Below are positions 11,350 through 23,600 of a stretch of 64,000 nt of DNA, piece after piece. Source of the DNA: Gigaspora rosea (Eukaryota; Glomeromycota; Glomeromycetes; Diversisporales; Gigasporaceae); assembly GCA_003550325.1 (NCBI GenBank), contig QKWP01002076.1:25148-89147 (forward strand). Reading direction: 5' to 3'. A model generated the notes under the pieces. It saw nothing but the letters and a program-made list of their open reading frames with translations. It was not told the origin of the DNA and did no database searches. A program made the position numbers and the translations under genes. The first letter of the stretch is position 1. The number at the start of each line of letters is the position of its first letter.

Positions 11350-11853
11350 CTGTAAAACCAGAATTTTTCGGGTCTAAGCAATGTTACATTAAAACCATCT
11401 CTAAAACGGTTTAGTGGAACTGAGGTTAATATAATTGAAAGCTTCACATGCTTAGTAAATAGAACATGATTGCATATAGAAGTTTTTATGTGTTTGCTTT
11501 TATGAAAGAGACAAAATGGCTATAGGTATATGAAGATACCGATAGTCGTATCAGTTTATCAATAAACCTATAAATAAAAATAATAATCTATATGAAGCGT
11601 GAAGACTATCACAGTAATCATGTGTCAATATCGTTAATCACTAACGATTACAATCGATTGAAATTGGGTTACACAAGTGAATGAAGACACAAGTATCGGT
11701 TTATTTAATAAATCAGTGTATGAAGACACGATTCTTTATTAGAATAAGTGAGTTATTTATTAGATGACTATTTAAGTAGATAACTAACAACTAGTCTAGT
11801 AGACAACTAATTTGGAACTCAATATATTTATACATTTTTATTACATAGTTCGT

Positions 11854-11965
11854 GATCTATAATATCCGCTAGATCTCGGTGATATACTAGATCCATGTGA
11901 TCTATAAGATCACTAATATCGGTATGATCCATATGATCAAGAGGATCATTGTGATCAATGTGATC
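11854..11965. repeat. GATC-dense minisatellite
   Basis: Ten GATC tetranucleotides occur in 112 bp, mostly as GTGATC(T/C) or ATGATC(C/A) phrases about 8-12 bp apart. No ORF covers it. Confidence 0.75.
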
Positions 11966-13410
11966 TACGTGATTTTTTGTCTTTTGTGTTCACATGTTCT
12001 AATGTCTCGTGACATACCTGTCCAATAATATTATATAATGAATTTTAAGGCTAACAGCAACTTAAAAAAATAATAATCGATACAACACTTTATTAACAAA
12101 AGAACTTTCTAGCAAGCATCTCTTTGTTGAATCATGGTGAATCACGCCAAATTACACAATAAAAGGTAGATATACTAAGAGTTGAAGTATTGTCTACCGT
12201 ATAGGAGAAGGACTGGAGAAGGTAATAAAAATATATTATATTGCTTAATTTATAAACTTTTAACGTTGTTTTTTTTGGTTTTTTTCGTCTTTTTTTTCTT
12301 TTGTTATCCAAATAATTAACTTGTTTTATTTTCATTTATAAATTTATATAGATGTTTTCGAAAGTTATATGTATTCTCTATAAGACGTTTGATTCATTTT
12401 ATATATGCGATAGTATAGTTTTATTAATTATAGATGAGTATAAAAAATGGGAATAAAGGGCATGTAACTTGCTATAAAAAACTTTTTAATAAAGCTCTTG
12501 TGTTTATAAGCTATATTTTAACCTGGGTGAATAGTTTTATTCATTTACAATGCGAATTAGTTTGCTTCGAAGTTACAAAAAAAGTTGTAATATGTTTAAT
12601 GATTATCTATCTGTTTTCATTGAAAGTGTATTACGTGGATAAAAAACTGTTTTATGATTGGTCAACTATGTCATGATCAGACCCGTGCATTTCTGAAAAA
12701 TACAAAAGTTCTCCTTGCTCTTCGATTGATCTACGTATAATCAAAATAATAATTAAATCTAAATATCTAGTTAGAGGTTTCTTTTTCAACTTCATAATTA
12801 TGAATTAGAGATGGACAGTGCAAGCGATTTTTATGCTCGGCCAAAATTTTGAGTAAAATCTCAAAACCTAATTATTGTACATTCCAAAATATTCACATAT
12901 TCACATGCGCATGATTCACATAAATCATATAAAAATTTGAAAAATGCTATCACTATACATAATTAATATACCAGTATCAACGTTTTTCCATAATCATCGC
13001 TAATTCTACCCTTCTGAAACTTATATAGAGCACATTAATTATGTCTGAGTTCATGTACATCTATGGAAGAACAACCAATCAAATCTCATAAAGGTTACAT
13101 CTGCATGAACAACAATTATTTAATAATGATATATAAGAAAGATTGGATTTCATTTTGAGAGATCCAATTGACATCCCTTCACTTATATTATAAAAAGAAA
13201 AAATTAGTATGATTCAGAATTCATTTAATTATTTGCAATCTTTTATCACTAATGAACAATTTCTTATAAAATTGAGACTGTAAAAGTATTTTAATATTTT
13301 CCTAAGAACAAAAAACTATCAGTTAACATTAATAAAATTTTATTATCACATTAATGACAATGAAAAAATAATATATTTTTTTCTATTTTATTTCTAACAT
13401 TACAAATTTA
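11966..13410. other. Intergenic; one doubtful short ORF
   Basis: An ATG-started frame of 80 codons (12434-12676, +) has a hydrophobic middle (VVICLMIIYLFSLKVYY). I cannot link it to a family and see no partner exon, so I do not call it a gene. The rest is AT-rich. Confidence 0.35.
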
Positions 13411-13889
13411 TTCTGTTTATAGTCAATTTCAACTGATATATAGTAAATTTAAACCATTGGCAAATTTATGGGTGTAACAGAAAGTGAGGTATCTAAGTTA
13501 TTAGCTACAGAGGATAATTTAGTTACAGTAAACAATTTATTAACTCTATTATTAAATGAAAAAGATTTTGGAGGTTCTTATATAAATGTAAAAGCAAATA
13601 AGACATATATCAATATAATAAACATGTCTAAAAAAAATGATTTAATAGAAAATCCTAAAATGAAAAATTATGAAGATTTATTAAAATTCAGACAAGTTTC
13701 TAATTCTTTAGCTGATTTAAACATTACTTTTAGTAAATTATTTAATTTTTCAAATCAATACAACGCAACAGACTTTATACTTAGTTATAAATATGAACTT
13801 AATAATATAGTTCTATATTGTTACAATAAATATAAAAAAACAATGACTTTATTAATTACGCTAAAAATTTTGGTGTGATTTAAGGATGT

Positions 13890-14075
13890 CTGATGCAAGA
13901 CGCAACCTGCATCATTGATGCATGACGAAACTATTTTATCAGGCAACTTCAAATTGATGAATTAATGAATGACAAAACCTATAACGCATAACGAAACCCA
14001 TAATGCATAACGAAACCTATGACACATGACAAAACACATGATGCATGAACCCATAACACATGATGAAACTAATAA
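13890..14075. repeat. Minisatellite, ~18-bp CATAATGCATAACGAAACC units
   Basis: Variants of ATGCATGACGAAAC or ATAACGCATAACGAAACC recur about seven times. The same ATGAAAC/GTTTCAT idea returns at 15230-15345 and 24355-24690. Confidence 0.65.
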
Positions 14076-14901
14076 TAAATAACAAATTCCATGATAATTT
14101 TGATGAAGCATAAGACTATTATTCATTTCTTTTGCAACAGAAATAAATTAGTCCATGTAAACTTAATTTTTTGTTCATTATTATATCTTTCCAGTTTCTA
14201 TCTTTTTGATATCGATCTGACATTGCCTGATGATTTGCAACAAGAAACCAGGTGTTCTACGAATTGGCAGTATTATATTATTATGTATTATTTTATGTAT
14301 ATCTTATTTTTGCATAGTTTGTAGCATATTTAACCCTCAACAAGGATACCCTGCTGGTACTTTCAACAAGGGTTATAAACTCTTGGCGAGTATATGAACC
14401 TCTCAGCGAGTGAATTAATACCTAGCGAGTGATTAAAACCTTAGTACAAATTAAAGAAATTTGAGAGTATAGTTTTAGTCTACAAATGAAATAACAGATA
14501 TTTATAGTATTAGTATTATTATTGATAGTTCAAAAAATTATGTTTTCAAACAATTGATCCTATGCGAATTTTACAGAAAGGTCACCAAAATTACGGATCG
14601 TATGCAGTAGATCTAGGATGACATTTAGCCTTAGCTGTTAGCAGATTCTACAGCAAATTACTTAATGAGTAGATATGATTTCATTAGTAAAATTTTTATG
14701 ATTGGGGCAAAATCGATCAATTTGATCCAGCCGACCATGATTCTGATGCACTCCTATATATCCTGACCTGGAATTTGGTGATCTTCCTGTATGAGTTGAT
14801 TCTATGCTTCGCTGTTGCTAATAAAAAGCTAGCAATAAAAAATAATCTGTTTAGATTCAATATAAAAGCTTCAAAGGTTTCATAAAGAGCTTCATCATCT
14901 T

Positions 14902-15214
14902 AGGTAGCACTCCCACAAAAAATTGATCACTCTGTAATTTTGTAATTTTGACTAATCAAAATTTAGGATTGGTATAATGTGATAAACAAAACAGGTTTTT
15001 TAATTAGAGTTAGGGTTAGAAAAATATAGTGGCCATTGTGGCTATTCGTAAAATTTTACGAGAAACATTTTTAATTAGGACGCAATAGATGGTTTCTTAA
15101 TAAAAATTTAGAGCTATCTGTTTTTTGTAAAAAATTTTTACATTATACCTGATCTTAAAATTCGACTAGTTAAAATTACAGATTGTGAACAATTTTTTGG
15201 TGTTGGAGAGTTAG
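14902..15214. mobile_element. MITE of the TTAGGG-core family
   Basis: The left end (CACAAAAAATTGATCACTCTG, then TGACTAATCAAAATTTAGG, then GGTATAATGTGATA) is mirrored by the right end from 15135 to 15214. The centre carries TTAGAGTTAGGGTTAG at 15003-15018. It lies inside the broken protease gene. Confidence 0.75.
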
Positions 15215-15229
15215 GATGAGTTTTATTAA

Positions 15230-15345
15230 TAGGCAGGAGTTGCGCTAGGAGTTTCATCAATTGTCAAGGGTTTCATTAATCGTCAAGAGTTTTGCCAATT
15301 GTCAAGGGTTTCGTCAAGCATCAAGAGTTTCATCAATCATCAAGG
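15230..15345. repeat. Minisatellite, ~19-bp GTTTCATCAATCATCAAGG units
   Basis: Six to seven degenerate units alternate GTTTCATCAAT/GTTTTGCCAAT with CRTCAAGRG. It lies inside the split protease pseudogene. Confidence 0.7.
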
Positions 15346-16380
15346 GTTTTGTCAAATGCAAATTTGATGAAACCTTTTATCATCCCGAAAATAATTGCGT
15401 CAGGTATCATTAGTGTGATTATAAATTATTTAGAGGAAGAAAACTTATTTCCTTTTAGATTCAAAGTTCAAATATAGATAAAACAAAATCAAATGAAATA
15501 ATTCAAATAAAGATAAGCGACATTTAGAAATTCAACTCTTAGATAGAGATGGCATTCATAATAAAGATGATGAAGATTTTGACTTAGCGATATGTAGTGC
15601 AGGTTTCTGGGCGCACAATAGATTTTTAACATTAGCAGGACATTGTACATTCAATAGTCCATATATAGAACTATTTCATGATATATCTGTTGATTTTCTT
15701 TATTTAAAGATGAGCCACAATATTTAATCAGAAGAGTGTCAAAATATAGTACCAGTACTATGGGGTATGATAAAGGTTATATTTTGAAAAAAAATGATAT
15801 ATTTAATGCTGTCTCAGCTATAAGAAATTCAGATGATCCTGATTTTTCTGAATTACCTATTGTTGGTTATCTACTATAATTTACTATAGAAGCATCTCTT
15901 TGTAAATCTGGTTATACAAAACATGTCACTTGTGGGATTTAACTCATTCCTAGGGATTCAAAGATTTGTAGAGGAAGGAATAATTTACACTAAATTTAAT
16001 GTTTGGAAAGCAAACTTAGTTGGTTAAAAGGGTGACTCTGGTGGTCCTGTATTCAAATTTGTACTTGGAGAAGAAGGTGTTAGAATTGTGGTATGGAATT
16101 TCTGTTCATGAAGGAAATAATAAAACCACGTTTCACCTAACAGGTATAATCTTACTAAGGAATAATAGGTATTTAATGGATCTTATTACAGAACCATAGC
16201 AAACTTTATTAACTAAACAGCAAATAAAATAATAAATGAATTATATTCAAAAATTGAGTATAATTGTTCTTCATCATTTTTCAAATTATATCATTTAAAA
16301 TTGACTTATATTATTTACAAATTTAAAAATATTGTACATTATTATATAATCAGTGAATCAGTGAAAATTTATTAGCAGTA

Positions 16381-16868
16381 TAATGACCTGCAGGTCATTA
16401 GCAGAGAGGTTATACTCTCAGATCTCCATTCGAGGTTGCCAGTTCAATTCTGCTTGGCAGTAATTTGAATTTGATAGTTAGAACCTGATTTGAAAATAAC
16501 TGAAGTCACAAGACGTAGTGAGAAGTCACATATACTTTATGAACTTGTGGCAGCATTTTCCATGTAATATAATATACCAACAGGGTAGGGAACTGAGGAA
16601 GATCAGCCATTCCTGCTGGAAGTATAATAATACGGTGCAAACCCACAGTTGGGCGGCGAAAGGCAAGCCAGTGGAAGCCTTGTTACAGTAACTTTCCAAG
16701 TGGCTGAAGCTCTATTGACGAGAACTAAACACTGTGAGGGAAGGGACCCAGGAGTCATTTGGGCAGCATAAGTCAAGCCAGATAGCTTATCTGAGATGGG
16801 TACATAGTAGAGGTAGCTCAAACGGAGGGTTGCATAACAAGAGCTTTGGTTTAAGTTTAATAAAAAAA
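16381..16868 (+). mobile_element. Candidate tRNA-derived SINE
   Basis: TAGCAGAGAGG (16399-16409) fits a pol III A box and AGTTCAATTCT (16441-16451) fits a B box, with tRNA-like spacing. A body of about 400 bp, more GC-rich than its surroundings, follows. It ends in an A-rich tail (TTTAATAAAAAAAATT, about 16858-16873). The acceptor stem does not close, so it is not a functional tRNA gene. A truncated LINE 3' end is the alternative. Confidence 0.45.
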
Positions 16869-16874
16869 ATTAGC

Positions 16875-17885
16875 AATATAATTTATATGCGCAGGTTATA
16901 GTTTTGTGCAGTTACGTAAATTTAAAGTTAAACAAACTAATAAAAATTATCTATTTTTAACATTGACCACATAAAATGCAACCAAATTATCTTGTCACAA
17001 TGGATTATTCTTTTGACAAGAGCACGCCTTAGTACTGCATTTGTTTTTTGGCATGGCAACAATTAGGTTGATTTTTAGAGCTATTTTCACTAGAGCAACC
17101 CTTTCTAAATTTGTTTTAGTCACATCATAACAATCCCATTTATTACCAAATTTATTTTTCTCTAGTCAATGAAAGCTTCTATGATTCAATCAAAAGTTGC
17201 TTAATCCATTGTTTTTGTTTTATTTCTTCATATATACTTTACTGAAATTAGCATTTTTTTAATAGGTTTATGATAATTTAAGATAATATTAAAGTTATTA
17301 ATATGATTTTTTTTATTATTTAAAGATTATTTATTATAAATTTAAGATTTAATATAAGAATAACAATAAAATTAAGGAAATTCTATTTTCACCCATGTCA
17401 CAGTCACCCAATATATAATTTTATAGATTGGTTGGTTAGTCATTAGTTTCAGTAATAGTAAATGAATTTTAACAATATTATATGAACTTATATAATATAA
17501 GATAGCTGTGCGATGTTGTTATGCAAAACCAGAAATATAGGTATATACTGTATATGAAATTTAAAAGGCAACTTCATTGTGTCAGATCTGGAGGTGCAGA
17601 TATAATTAGTTAACATATAAATGCCTGACAAGGAAATTCAAATGCTTTATTATTGACAAAATGACGTATATAGTTTTATCAGGTCACATAAGTTTTATCA
17701 GTCAATATTAGTCACGCATAGTATTTTTTGTCATAACTTTATTATAATTAATAAAACTAATTATATAACTTCACTGCAGTTTTATAAGACCAAAAATTTA
17801 TTCTGTCAGTGCGATGGGTTGCACACTTACATGCTATTCATCTTATTTTTTTAAATTAGATCAGTAAGTTACTATAAAAAATTCT
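16875..17885. other. Intergenic, no gene seen
   Basis: AT-rich sequence with no supportable feature. Confidence 0.4.
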
Positions 17886-17892
17886 ATTACAG

Positions 17893-18072
17893 AATCGTAT
17901 GGCTGTTTTTATACTTTTTAAAACAATCTAATTCTGGTCAAATTTGATGACTATCTGGCCCTTGGCTTATCAGTTTTAAACTGATAAACCAAGGGCCAAA
18001 TGATTAGCAAATTTGTCAAAAAATAGATCGTTTTGAAAAGTATATCAAAAAAATTGGCCCATATGATTTATC
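17893..18072. mobile_element. Foldback element, ~75-90 bp arms
   Basis: The centre CAGTTTTAAACTG (near 17970) is flanked by TGGCCCTTGGCTTATCAG and its complement CTGATAAACCAAGGGCCA. Complementarity extends outward through TTTTGA.AAGTATA-type blocks to CGTATGGC on the left and GCCCATATGA on the right. Confidence 0.8.
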
Positions 18073-18246
18073 AGAAATAGCATAGTAATCAGAGGAAATT
18101 TACTATTGTATTTGTTTTGTTTGAAATCTTAAGTTTCCCAAAGGAATTTCTACTAAGTAAACATTTTTTTTAAATTAAATAAAAGTTGCAGAGAAAAAAG
18201 TTTGGTCATAATAGCAGTTAAATCATTAAAATCATCCTAGTAGAAT

Positions 18247-18572
18247 ATGAGATATAAGCATTTTTGTTTTTGTGAATATATAGTGTAATCAAAAAGTAAA
18301 CACATGGTCTGCCATCAATAGAAATCAAGCAGATTAATATTTTGAAAAATTTATGCCTAGTGATTTTTGAACATTTAGTAGTTAAAAGAAAGGTTAGGCC
18401 TTAAGCATTCTTTTGATTACTAAATAAGTTATTAGCTTTGAAATTCATTGAGCTATGAGCTGTGAAAGTTAGACATTTATTTTTTTCAGAATATTAATCT
18501 GCCTGATTACTATTGATAGTAGCCCATATAATCACAAAGACAAAAATGCTTATAATATGTGATCTACTGTGT
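18247..18572. mobile_element. Foldback MITE, ~100-bp arms
   Basis: Left-arm blocks ATAAGCATTTTTGT, ATCAATAG, AATCA.GCAGATTAATATT are mirrored on the right by AATATTAATCTGCCTGATTA, CTATTGATAG and ACAAAAATGCTTAT. The middle is unrelated, AT-rich sequence. Confidence 0.75.
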
Positions 18573-18617
18573 GATGAATAATAAAATCATGATAAATAAT
18601 AAAACTTGTGATGAAAC

Positions 18618-18693
18618 TTAGTGAAAATATATATATATATTTATAAGAAAAAAATAAGTGAAAATATATATATATATTTATAAGAAAAAAATA
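18618..18693. repeat. Two ~40-bp tandem copies, AT-rich
   Basis: The unit starts AGTGAAAATATATATATATA and ends AAGAAAAAAATA; two copies are nearly identical. Confidence 0.75.
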
Positions 18694-18699
18694 AATAAA

Positions 18700-19590
18700 A
18701 ATTAAAGTGCTATTTTTTGTTTAGGAATTATTGAAAACTAGTTAGTACATAAACATCTTTTGGCATTATAAAGCTTCTGTTGCTAGAAAACCACTAAAAC
18801 TATAGTTGTTAGATAAAGCCTTTTTTGCAAAATAATGAAAGACAAACCTCTAAAAAAGATGAAATTTTGAACCCTTCTAATAAAAAACAAACCCCAAATT
18901 TGAAATAACGTTACCCCCTAGTGATCTCACTAAAAAAATCTATGTTAATAATAAAACTTTATATATATTTTCTATTAAATAAAAAAGAATTAATCAATAA
19001 ATAAACCTAGAACTTTATGTATCTAACATAAAAATAAATAAATTATTACTAAGACTTATTATTTATATTTAATGCTCATAGTTTTAATAAGCCAACTACA
19101 ATAATTATAAATATATAAATATATAAACTATTAACATTTCAAATATTTAAATATAGAAAATTGTATATGGAGTAGAGTGTTCAGGATTATGTGAAAGCAT
19201 AATATGTACATAATTTACCAAAATTTTGCATCATATATACTTCGCATAATTTAACAAAAAAAAGCACTCAAAACATGCAGCTAAAATATGATTGGTTGTT
19301 GAAAGATGTTAATTTCATTTGGCAATATTCAGCAATACTTAATTTGTAATTTGAAGCAGAAAGTAAATTCCAATATAGAAAATGAATAATCTAAATTACA
19401 AGTATAGTTGAGGTAAAAAGTTTTAGCAAGTGTTCAAAAAATTCCAAAGAATAGAACTAATTGCAGTAATAAAAATCGCATAATTGATCATATAACTTTA
19501 AATTTATTTCGCATACATCACATAATCAATCTCAGTTTGCCCACATACTTTACCTCATTGCTTTGTATAATTCTGGCACCTTAAAATAGA
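18700..19590. other. Intergenic, no gene seen
   Basis: AT-rich with short A runs. Nothing could be supported. Confidence 0.4.
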
Positions 19591-19740
19591 AACATGTCTT
19601 CATGGAGACCCATATATATAGCAGCCAATTATATTTAGAGTTAATAAAATTTCTTTTGTATTTTTTATTAACAAAGTTAGAAATTTGTAGCTAATTTTAA
19701 TTGCCAAATAACACGTCATAAATATACAACACACTCTTTC

Positions 19741-21940
19741 TGACGATCTCTCAAACCAACAATCACTGAATGGACCTGCAACCAAGTGTTTAGTTAGTAT
19801 AGAAAATAATACACAAAACTTCTCTTGTAGCAACTAGGACTAGTAGTCTTAAACTTGATGAGTCTTTAGATTATTTGGGAACTGAAATAGAGTTAAAAAA
19901 GAACTCCCTTTGGGTTTTTGGCTCCCCAGTGGAAGTCTACAGAACTATTGAACAAGTAGTTTGTAAATACCAGAAGTACATGTCAAGAACTTGTAGAAGC
20001 ACTAGTGGAAGCAAGCTCCTGATTTTCTATACTATTCTATACTTGCAAACTCCATACTCTCTCTACGTTGGTTTTCTAGCCTCCCATATGGCTTTTTGCA
20101 AAATTTTTACCAAAAGTGGGAATTTCGGCATACTCTCTCCAAAAGATCAACATTGTTTACCTATTCCAAAATGGAAACTCAAATCACGAGAAGTCATGAG
20201 AAATCAAAACACAAGCTGCTGATGTGTTCATGTGTATCACAATGATTAATGAACGTCTATGGAGGGTTTCTAGAAAAGTTTTGATTGGCATATCTCAACC
20301 TCTTAGTTTAGTTTTTTCTTATGGTTTTTACTTTAGATACAATAATGAGATTTTAGTTAATATTGTGTAATTTTTATGAGCATAGTATAGGCTTTAATTA
20401 TACTATTATCTAGATTTGTTTTTCTTCTCCCTTCTGTTTTTCTTTTTGTTGTTTTCTTTTCTTTCTTTTGTTTTTTCTTTTTCCCTTTTTTACTTCCTTT
20501 TTGTATTTGTTTTCTATTTTGTCTGTTTTTACTTTCACCCTTTTTCATGTCCTTTGTGAAGAAGGAAAAATTTAAAGAAAAGAAAAAAATGATCTTGATA
20601 TGGTATACAACGCCTGTGTTAGTGATAGTTGGGCGTACATTGTACGAAAGTTCAAGCAAGTTCGGGCTCTGACTTGAGATGAAAGGTTGTTATGGCGGAT
20701 CGCTTTGGGTACCTAGTACTTGGAGGGTTTCTTTTTGATAGAGTTTTAAAAGTAATTAGTAGCAGCATTGTATTACCCTTTCTCAAATAATAAAAAAAAA
20801 GCAAAATCATTGAACATAAAAAATTAATTGCCCAATAATACAACTCTTTTTGATGATCCCTCAAACCAACAATCACCAAATGAACCTGCAACTAAGTGTT
20901 TAGTTAGTATAGAAAATAATACGCAAAACTTCTCTTGTAGCAACTAGGACTAGTAGTCTTAAGCTTGATGAGACTTCAGACTTTTTGGAGAACTAAAATA
21001 GAGTTAAAAAAGAACTCTCTTTGGGTTTTTGGCTCCTAGTGGAAGTCTACAAAACTATTGAACAAGTAGTTGGTAAATACTAGAAGTATATGTCAAGAAG
21101 TTGTAGAAGCATTAGTAGAAACAAGCCCTGGTTTTCATACTATTCTATACTTTGCAAACTTCTATACTTATTTACTTTGGTTTCTTAGCCTTGGATACAG
21201 TTTTTCGCAAAATTTTACCAAAAGTAGGAATTTCAGTGTACCCCCTCCAAAAGATTGACATTGTTTACCCATTCCAAAATGGAAATTCAAGTTACAAGAA
21301 GTCATGAGAGATCACAACACAGCTGCCAACATGTTCATGTATATAGCAATGATTGATGGACGTCTATAAAGGGACCTTCTAAAATTTTTGATTAGCATAT
21401 TTCGACCTCTTAGTATAGTTTTTCTTTATAGTTTTTTACTTTAGATACAGTACTGAGATCTTAGTTAATACTGTATAATTTTTATGAGCATAGTATAGGC
21501 TTCAATTATACTATTATCTAGATTGTTTTTCCTTTCTCTTTTGTTTTTTCTTTTTGTTATTTTCTTTTCTTTTCTTTTGTTTTTTTCCTTTTTATATCTT
21601 CCTTTTATACTTATTTCTATTTGTCTGTTTTTACTTACCCCCTTTTCATGCCCTTTGTGAAGAAGAATAAATTTAAAGGAAAGAAAAAAACAATCCTAGT
21701 ATGACATACAACACCAGTATCAGTGATAGTTGGGGTATGTTGTACAAAAGTTTGAGCAAGTTCAGGCTCTGACCTGAGACAAAATGTTGTTATAGCAGAT
21801 TGCTTTGGGTACTTAGTACTTGGAGAGTTTTTTTTTAATAGAGCTTTGTAAGTAACCAGTAGTAGCATTGTATTACTTATTCTCAAATAATAAAAAGAAG
21901 CAGGATCGTTGAATCATAGAAAAATTAATTGACCAATAAT
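19741..21940. repeat. Tandem duplication, unit ~1.11 kb, two copies
   Basis: CTCAAACCAACAATCAC starts at 19750 and again at 20860, and the similarity continues for the whole unit: GTGTTTAGTTAGTATAGAAA, GAACTCYCTTTGGGTTTTTG, a T/C-rich tract at about 20410-20540 and 21520-21620, and an AATTAATTGMCCAATAATA end. The copies differ by many substitutions and small indels, so the duplication is old. Short frames on both strands are interrupted in one copy or the other. I recognise no protein. Confidence 0.85.
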
Positions 21941-22036
21941 AAGCAATGTATTCTATAGTTAGATGGTCAATATTGATTGGTTATTCATATAAAGGGTCTA
22001 TATGAAAACATATCTCTATAAAATAATACTCTTTAA

Positions 22037-22856
22037 TGGGTATCCATTTGGCCATTGTACTAAATTTAGTACATTTTAAAAAATTAATTTTGAATTAATT
22101 ATTTAACTAAATTTAATCAAATTTTGCCAAAATATATTTGAATATTAGAGCTATCGTTTTGTACAATTTTAGCAATATTTATTAATAAAAATTTTGCATA
22201 GCTTACTCTTAAACTTGCTGTATTGGTCTAAAAATTTGCGTACTAAATTTAGTACAGTATTAAAAAAATCGTAGTATACAAAAACTTGTAATAAAATTAA
22301 AAAAAAATACATTTTTAGATTGATTTGAATCCAATCTTGATTTTGGCTTGATTAAAAAAAAATAAATAATAATTTTTTTAAATAGCTTAAATAAACCTGT
22401 TTTACAGTAATACACATCTAAAAATGGTTAGTCTTTTTATATATTTCATATAGTAAAACATAGTAAAAACATAGTAAAAATTAGTAAACTTAAATTTCTT
22501 ATAACTTCTTATATACTGAACTAATTTTAATGAATTTAGTATCATTAGAATCAGAAAAATTAGCTCTACAAATTGATTAAAAAATTAACAAAATTTTATT
22601 AATTAAATTTTTTGTTATTTATAATTTAGTATTTTTAGCTGCACTTTTAGAACCAATTTTTCTTTTAAAAATATTAATATAAAATTTGATAAGTAAGTTG
22701 ATTTTTAAATATACCAAAATAAAACATAAATATAGAATTATATATTAAATAAATTTAATTTAAAGTTATTAATACCAATTTTTCAAAATTTAACTTTTTA
22801 GTACTGTACTAAATTTAGTACAATGTACTAAATTTAGTACAGCAAACGGATACCCA
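22037..22856. mobile_element. Non-autonomous TIR element flanked by TTAA
   Basis: The ends TGGGTATCCATTTG (left) and CAAACGGATACCCA (right) are inverted repeats, directly flanked by TTAA at 22033-22036 and 22857-22860. The 16-bp perfect palindrome GTACTAAATTTAGTAC occurs at 22057, 22240, 22806 and 22825. A TTAA target suggests piggyBac-like mobilisation, but the terminal bases are not the classic CCY type. There is no coding region. Confidence 0.75.
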
Positions 22857-23040
22857 TTAAATATTTAAAAATAAAATATATACATACTGGCAATCTATAT
22901 TAATAGTAAAAGACAAACTTTGTTTGCCTTATTATATATATCTACCTATTATTTGCTATTTTTTCTTTTTTATTAAACATATTTGATCTTATCTGACGAA
23001 GGTATTAATTACCTAATTAGTCTTATAAAAAAACTACAAA

Positions 23041-23168
23041 TAAAAAAAAAGAAAATAACTAATGTCCACCACAGGTAATTATCATCTGTAATTTAATTAA
23101 ATAAATAAAAAAAAGAAAATAACTAATGTCTACCACAGGTAATTATCACCTGTAATCTAATTAAATAA
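23041..23168. repeat. Two 64-bp tandem copies (CCACAGGTAATTATC)
   Basis: AATGTCYACCACAGGTAATT begins at 23061 and again at 23125, each preceded by an A-rich run and followed by ATTAAATAAATAAA. Confidence 0.8.
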
Positions 23169-23460
23169 ATAAAAATAACCAATTTTTATTATTAAATAAA
23201 AGTTAATTTTTTTAATATTAGGATAAAGATAAAGGCTAAAAATTAGAATAGAGGTTTATATATAGTAAAATTTAGCAAGAAATTTGTTTTTGATAAAAAA
23301 AGGTGGTTTTATAGACAAGTTTTTAGGTTAGAAGCAATTTTAGAGAATTTAAAATTTTTTTGTTTTTGTTATACAAAAATTGATTTACATATTACATCTG
23401 ATCCTGAATTTTAATTGGCAAAATTGACTACAGGTGATAATTACCTGTGGTGTAAATTAG
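23125..23460. mobile_element. MITE related to the 1590-1982 copy
   Basis: CCACAGGTAATTATCACCTG near 23132 is inverted at 23429-23451 (CAGGTGATAATTACCTGTGG). The interior 23262-23430 matches 1784-1955 (TAGTAAAATTTAGCAAGAAA, GGTGGTTTTATAG, TTACATCTGATCCTGAATTT). Confidence 0.65.
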
Positions 23461-23600
23461 AAATATTCTAAAAAAAATACATTAGATTTACTATATAAGT
23501 GCAAAATAGTGTGCAGAGGTGTAATTTCAAATTTGTCTAAATTAAGCTTCCAAAATTCAAATTACGCCCTGCATGCTAAACCATTTAGCATTACTATCTT

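Larger units (their letters stand above)
13423..16199 (+). pseudogene. Serine protease with alpha-lytic-type prodomain, split and decayed
   Basis: The first part (13423-13878, after a TTTATAG acceptor-like site) reads PLANLW, then one base is missing, then GVTESEVSKLLATEDNLV, then FGGSYINVKANK, the style of an alpha-lytic/streptogrisin prodomain. The catalytic part (from about 15512) has CSAGFWA, the histidine motif LAGHC, CKSGYTKHVTCG, and the serine motif KGDSGGPVF; it ends at 16199. At least four frameshifts and several stops (for example in ANLVG-stop-KGDSGG) break it. About 1.6 kb of repeats (13879-15511) separates the parts, including a MITE at 14902-15214 and two minisatellites. In related genes such enzymes are secreted; no signal peptide is visible here, so the first exon is missing or upstream. 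The family call is strong; function is lost. Confidence 0.75.

Noticed and set aside
12434..12676. 80-codon ORF with a hydrophobic centre
   Set aside because: No family recognised, no neighbouring exon, and AT-rich composition like its surroundings.
16392..16460. A functional tRNA gene
   Set aside because: A and B boxes are present, but the acceptor stem does not pair and the T stem has a mismatch.
16603..16821. 72-codon minus-strand frame (PISDKLSGLTYAAQMTPGSL)
   Set aside because: It lies within the candidate SINE body, with no homologue recognised and no exon signals.
20357..20659. Lys-rich 100-codon minus-strand frame
   Set aside because: It comes from the T/C-rich tract, and the equivalent frame in the second copy of the duplication is interrupted.
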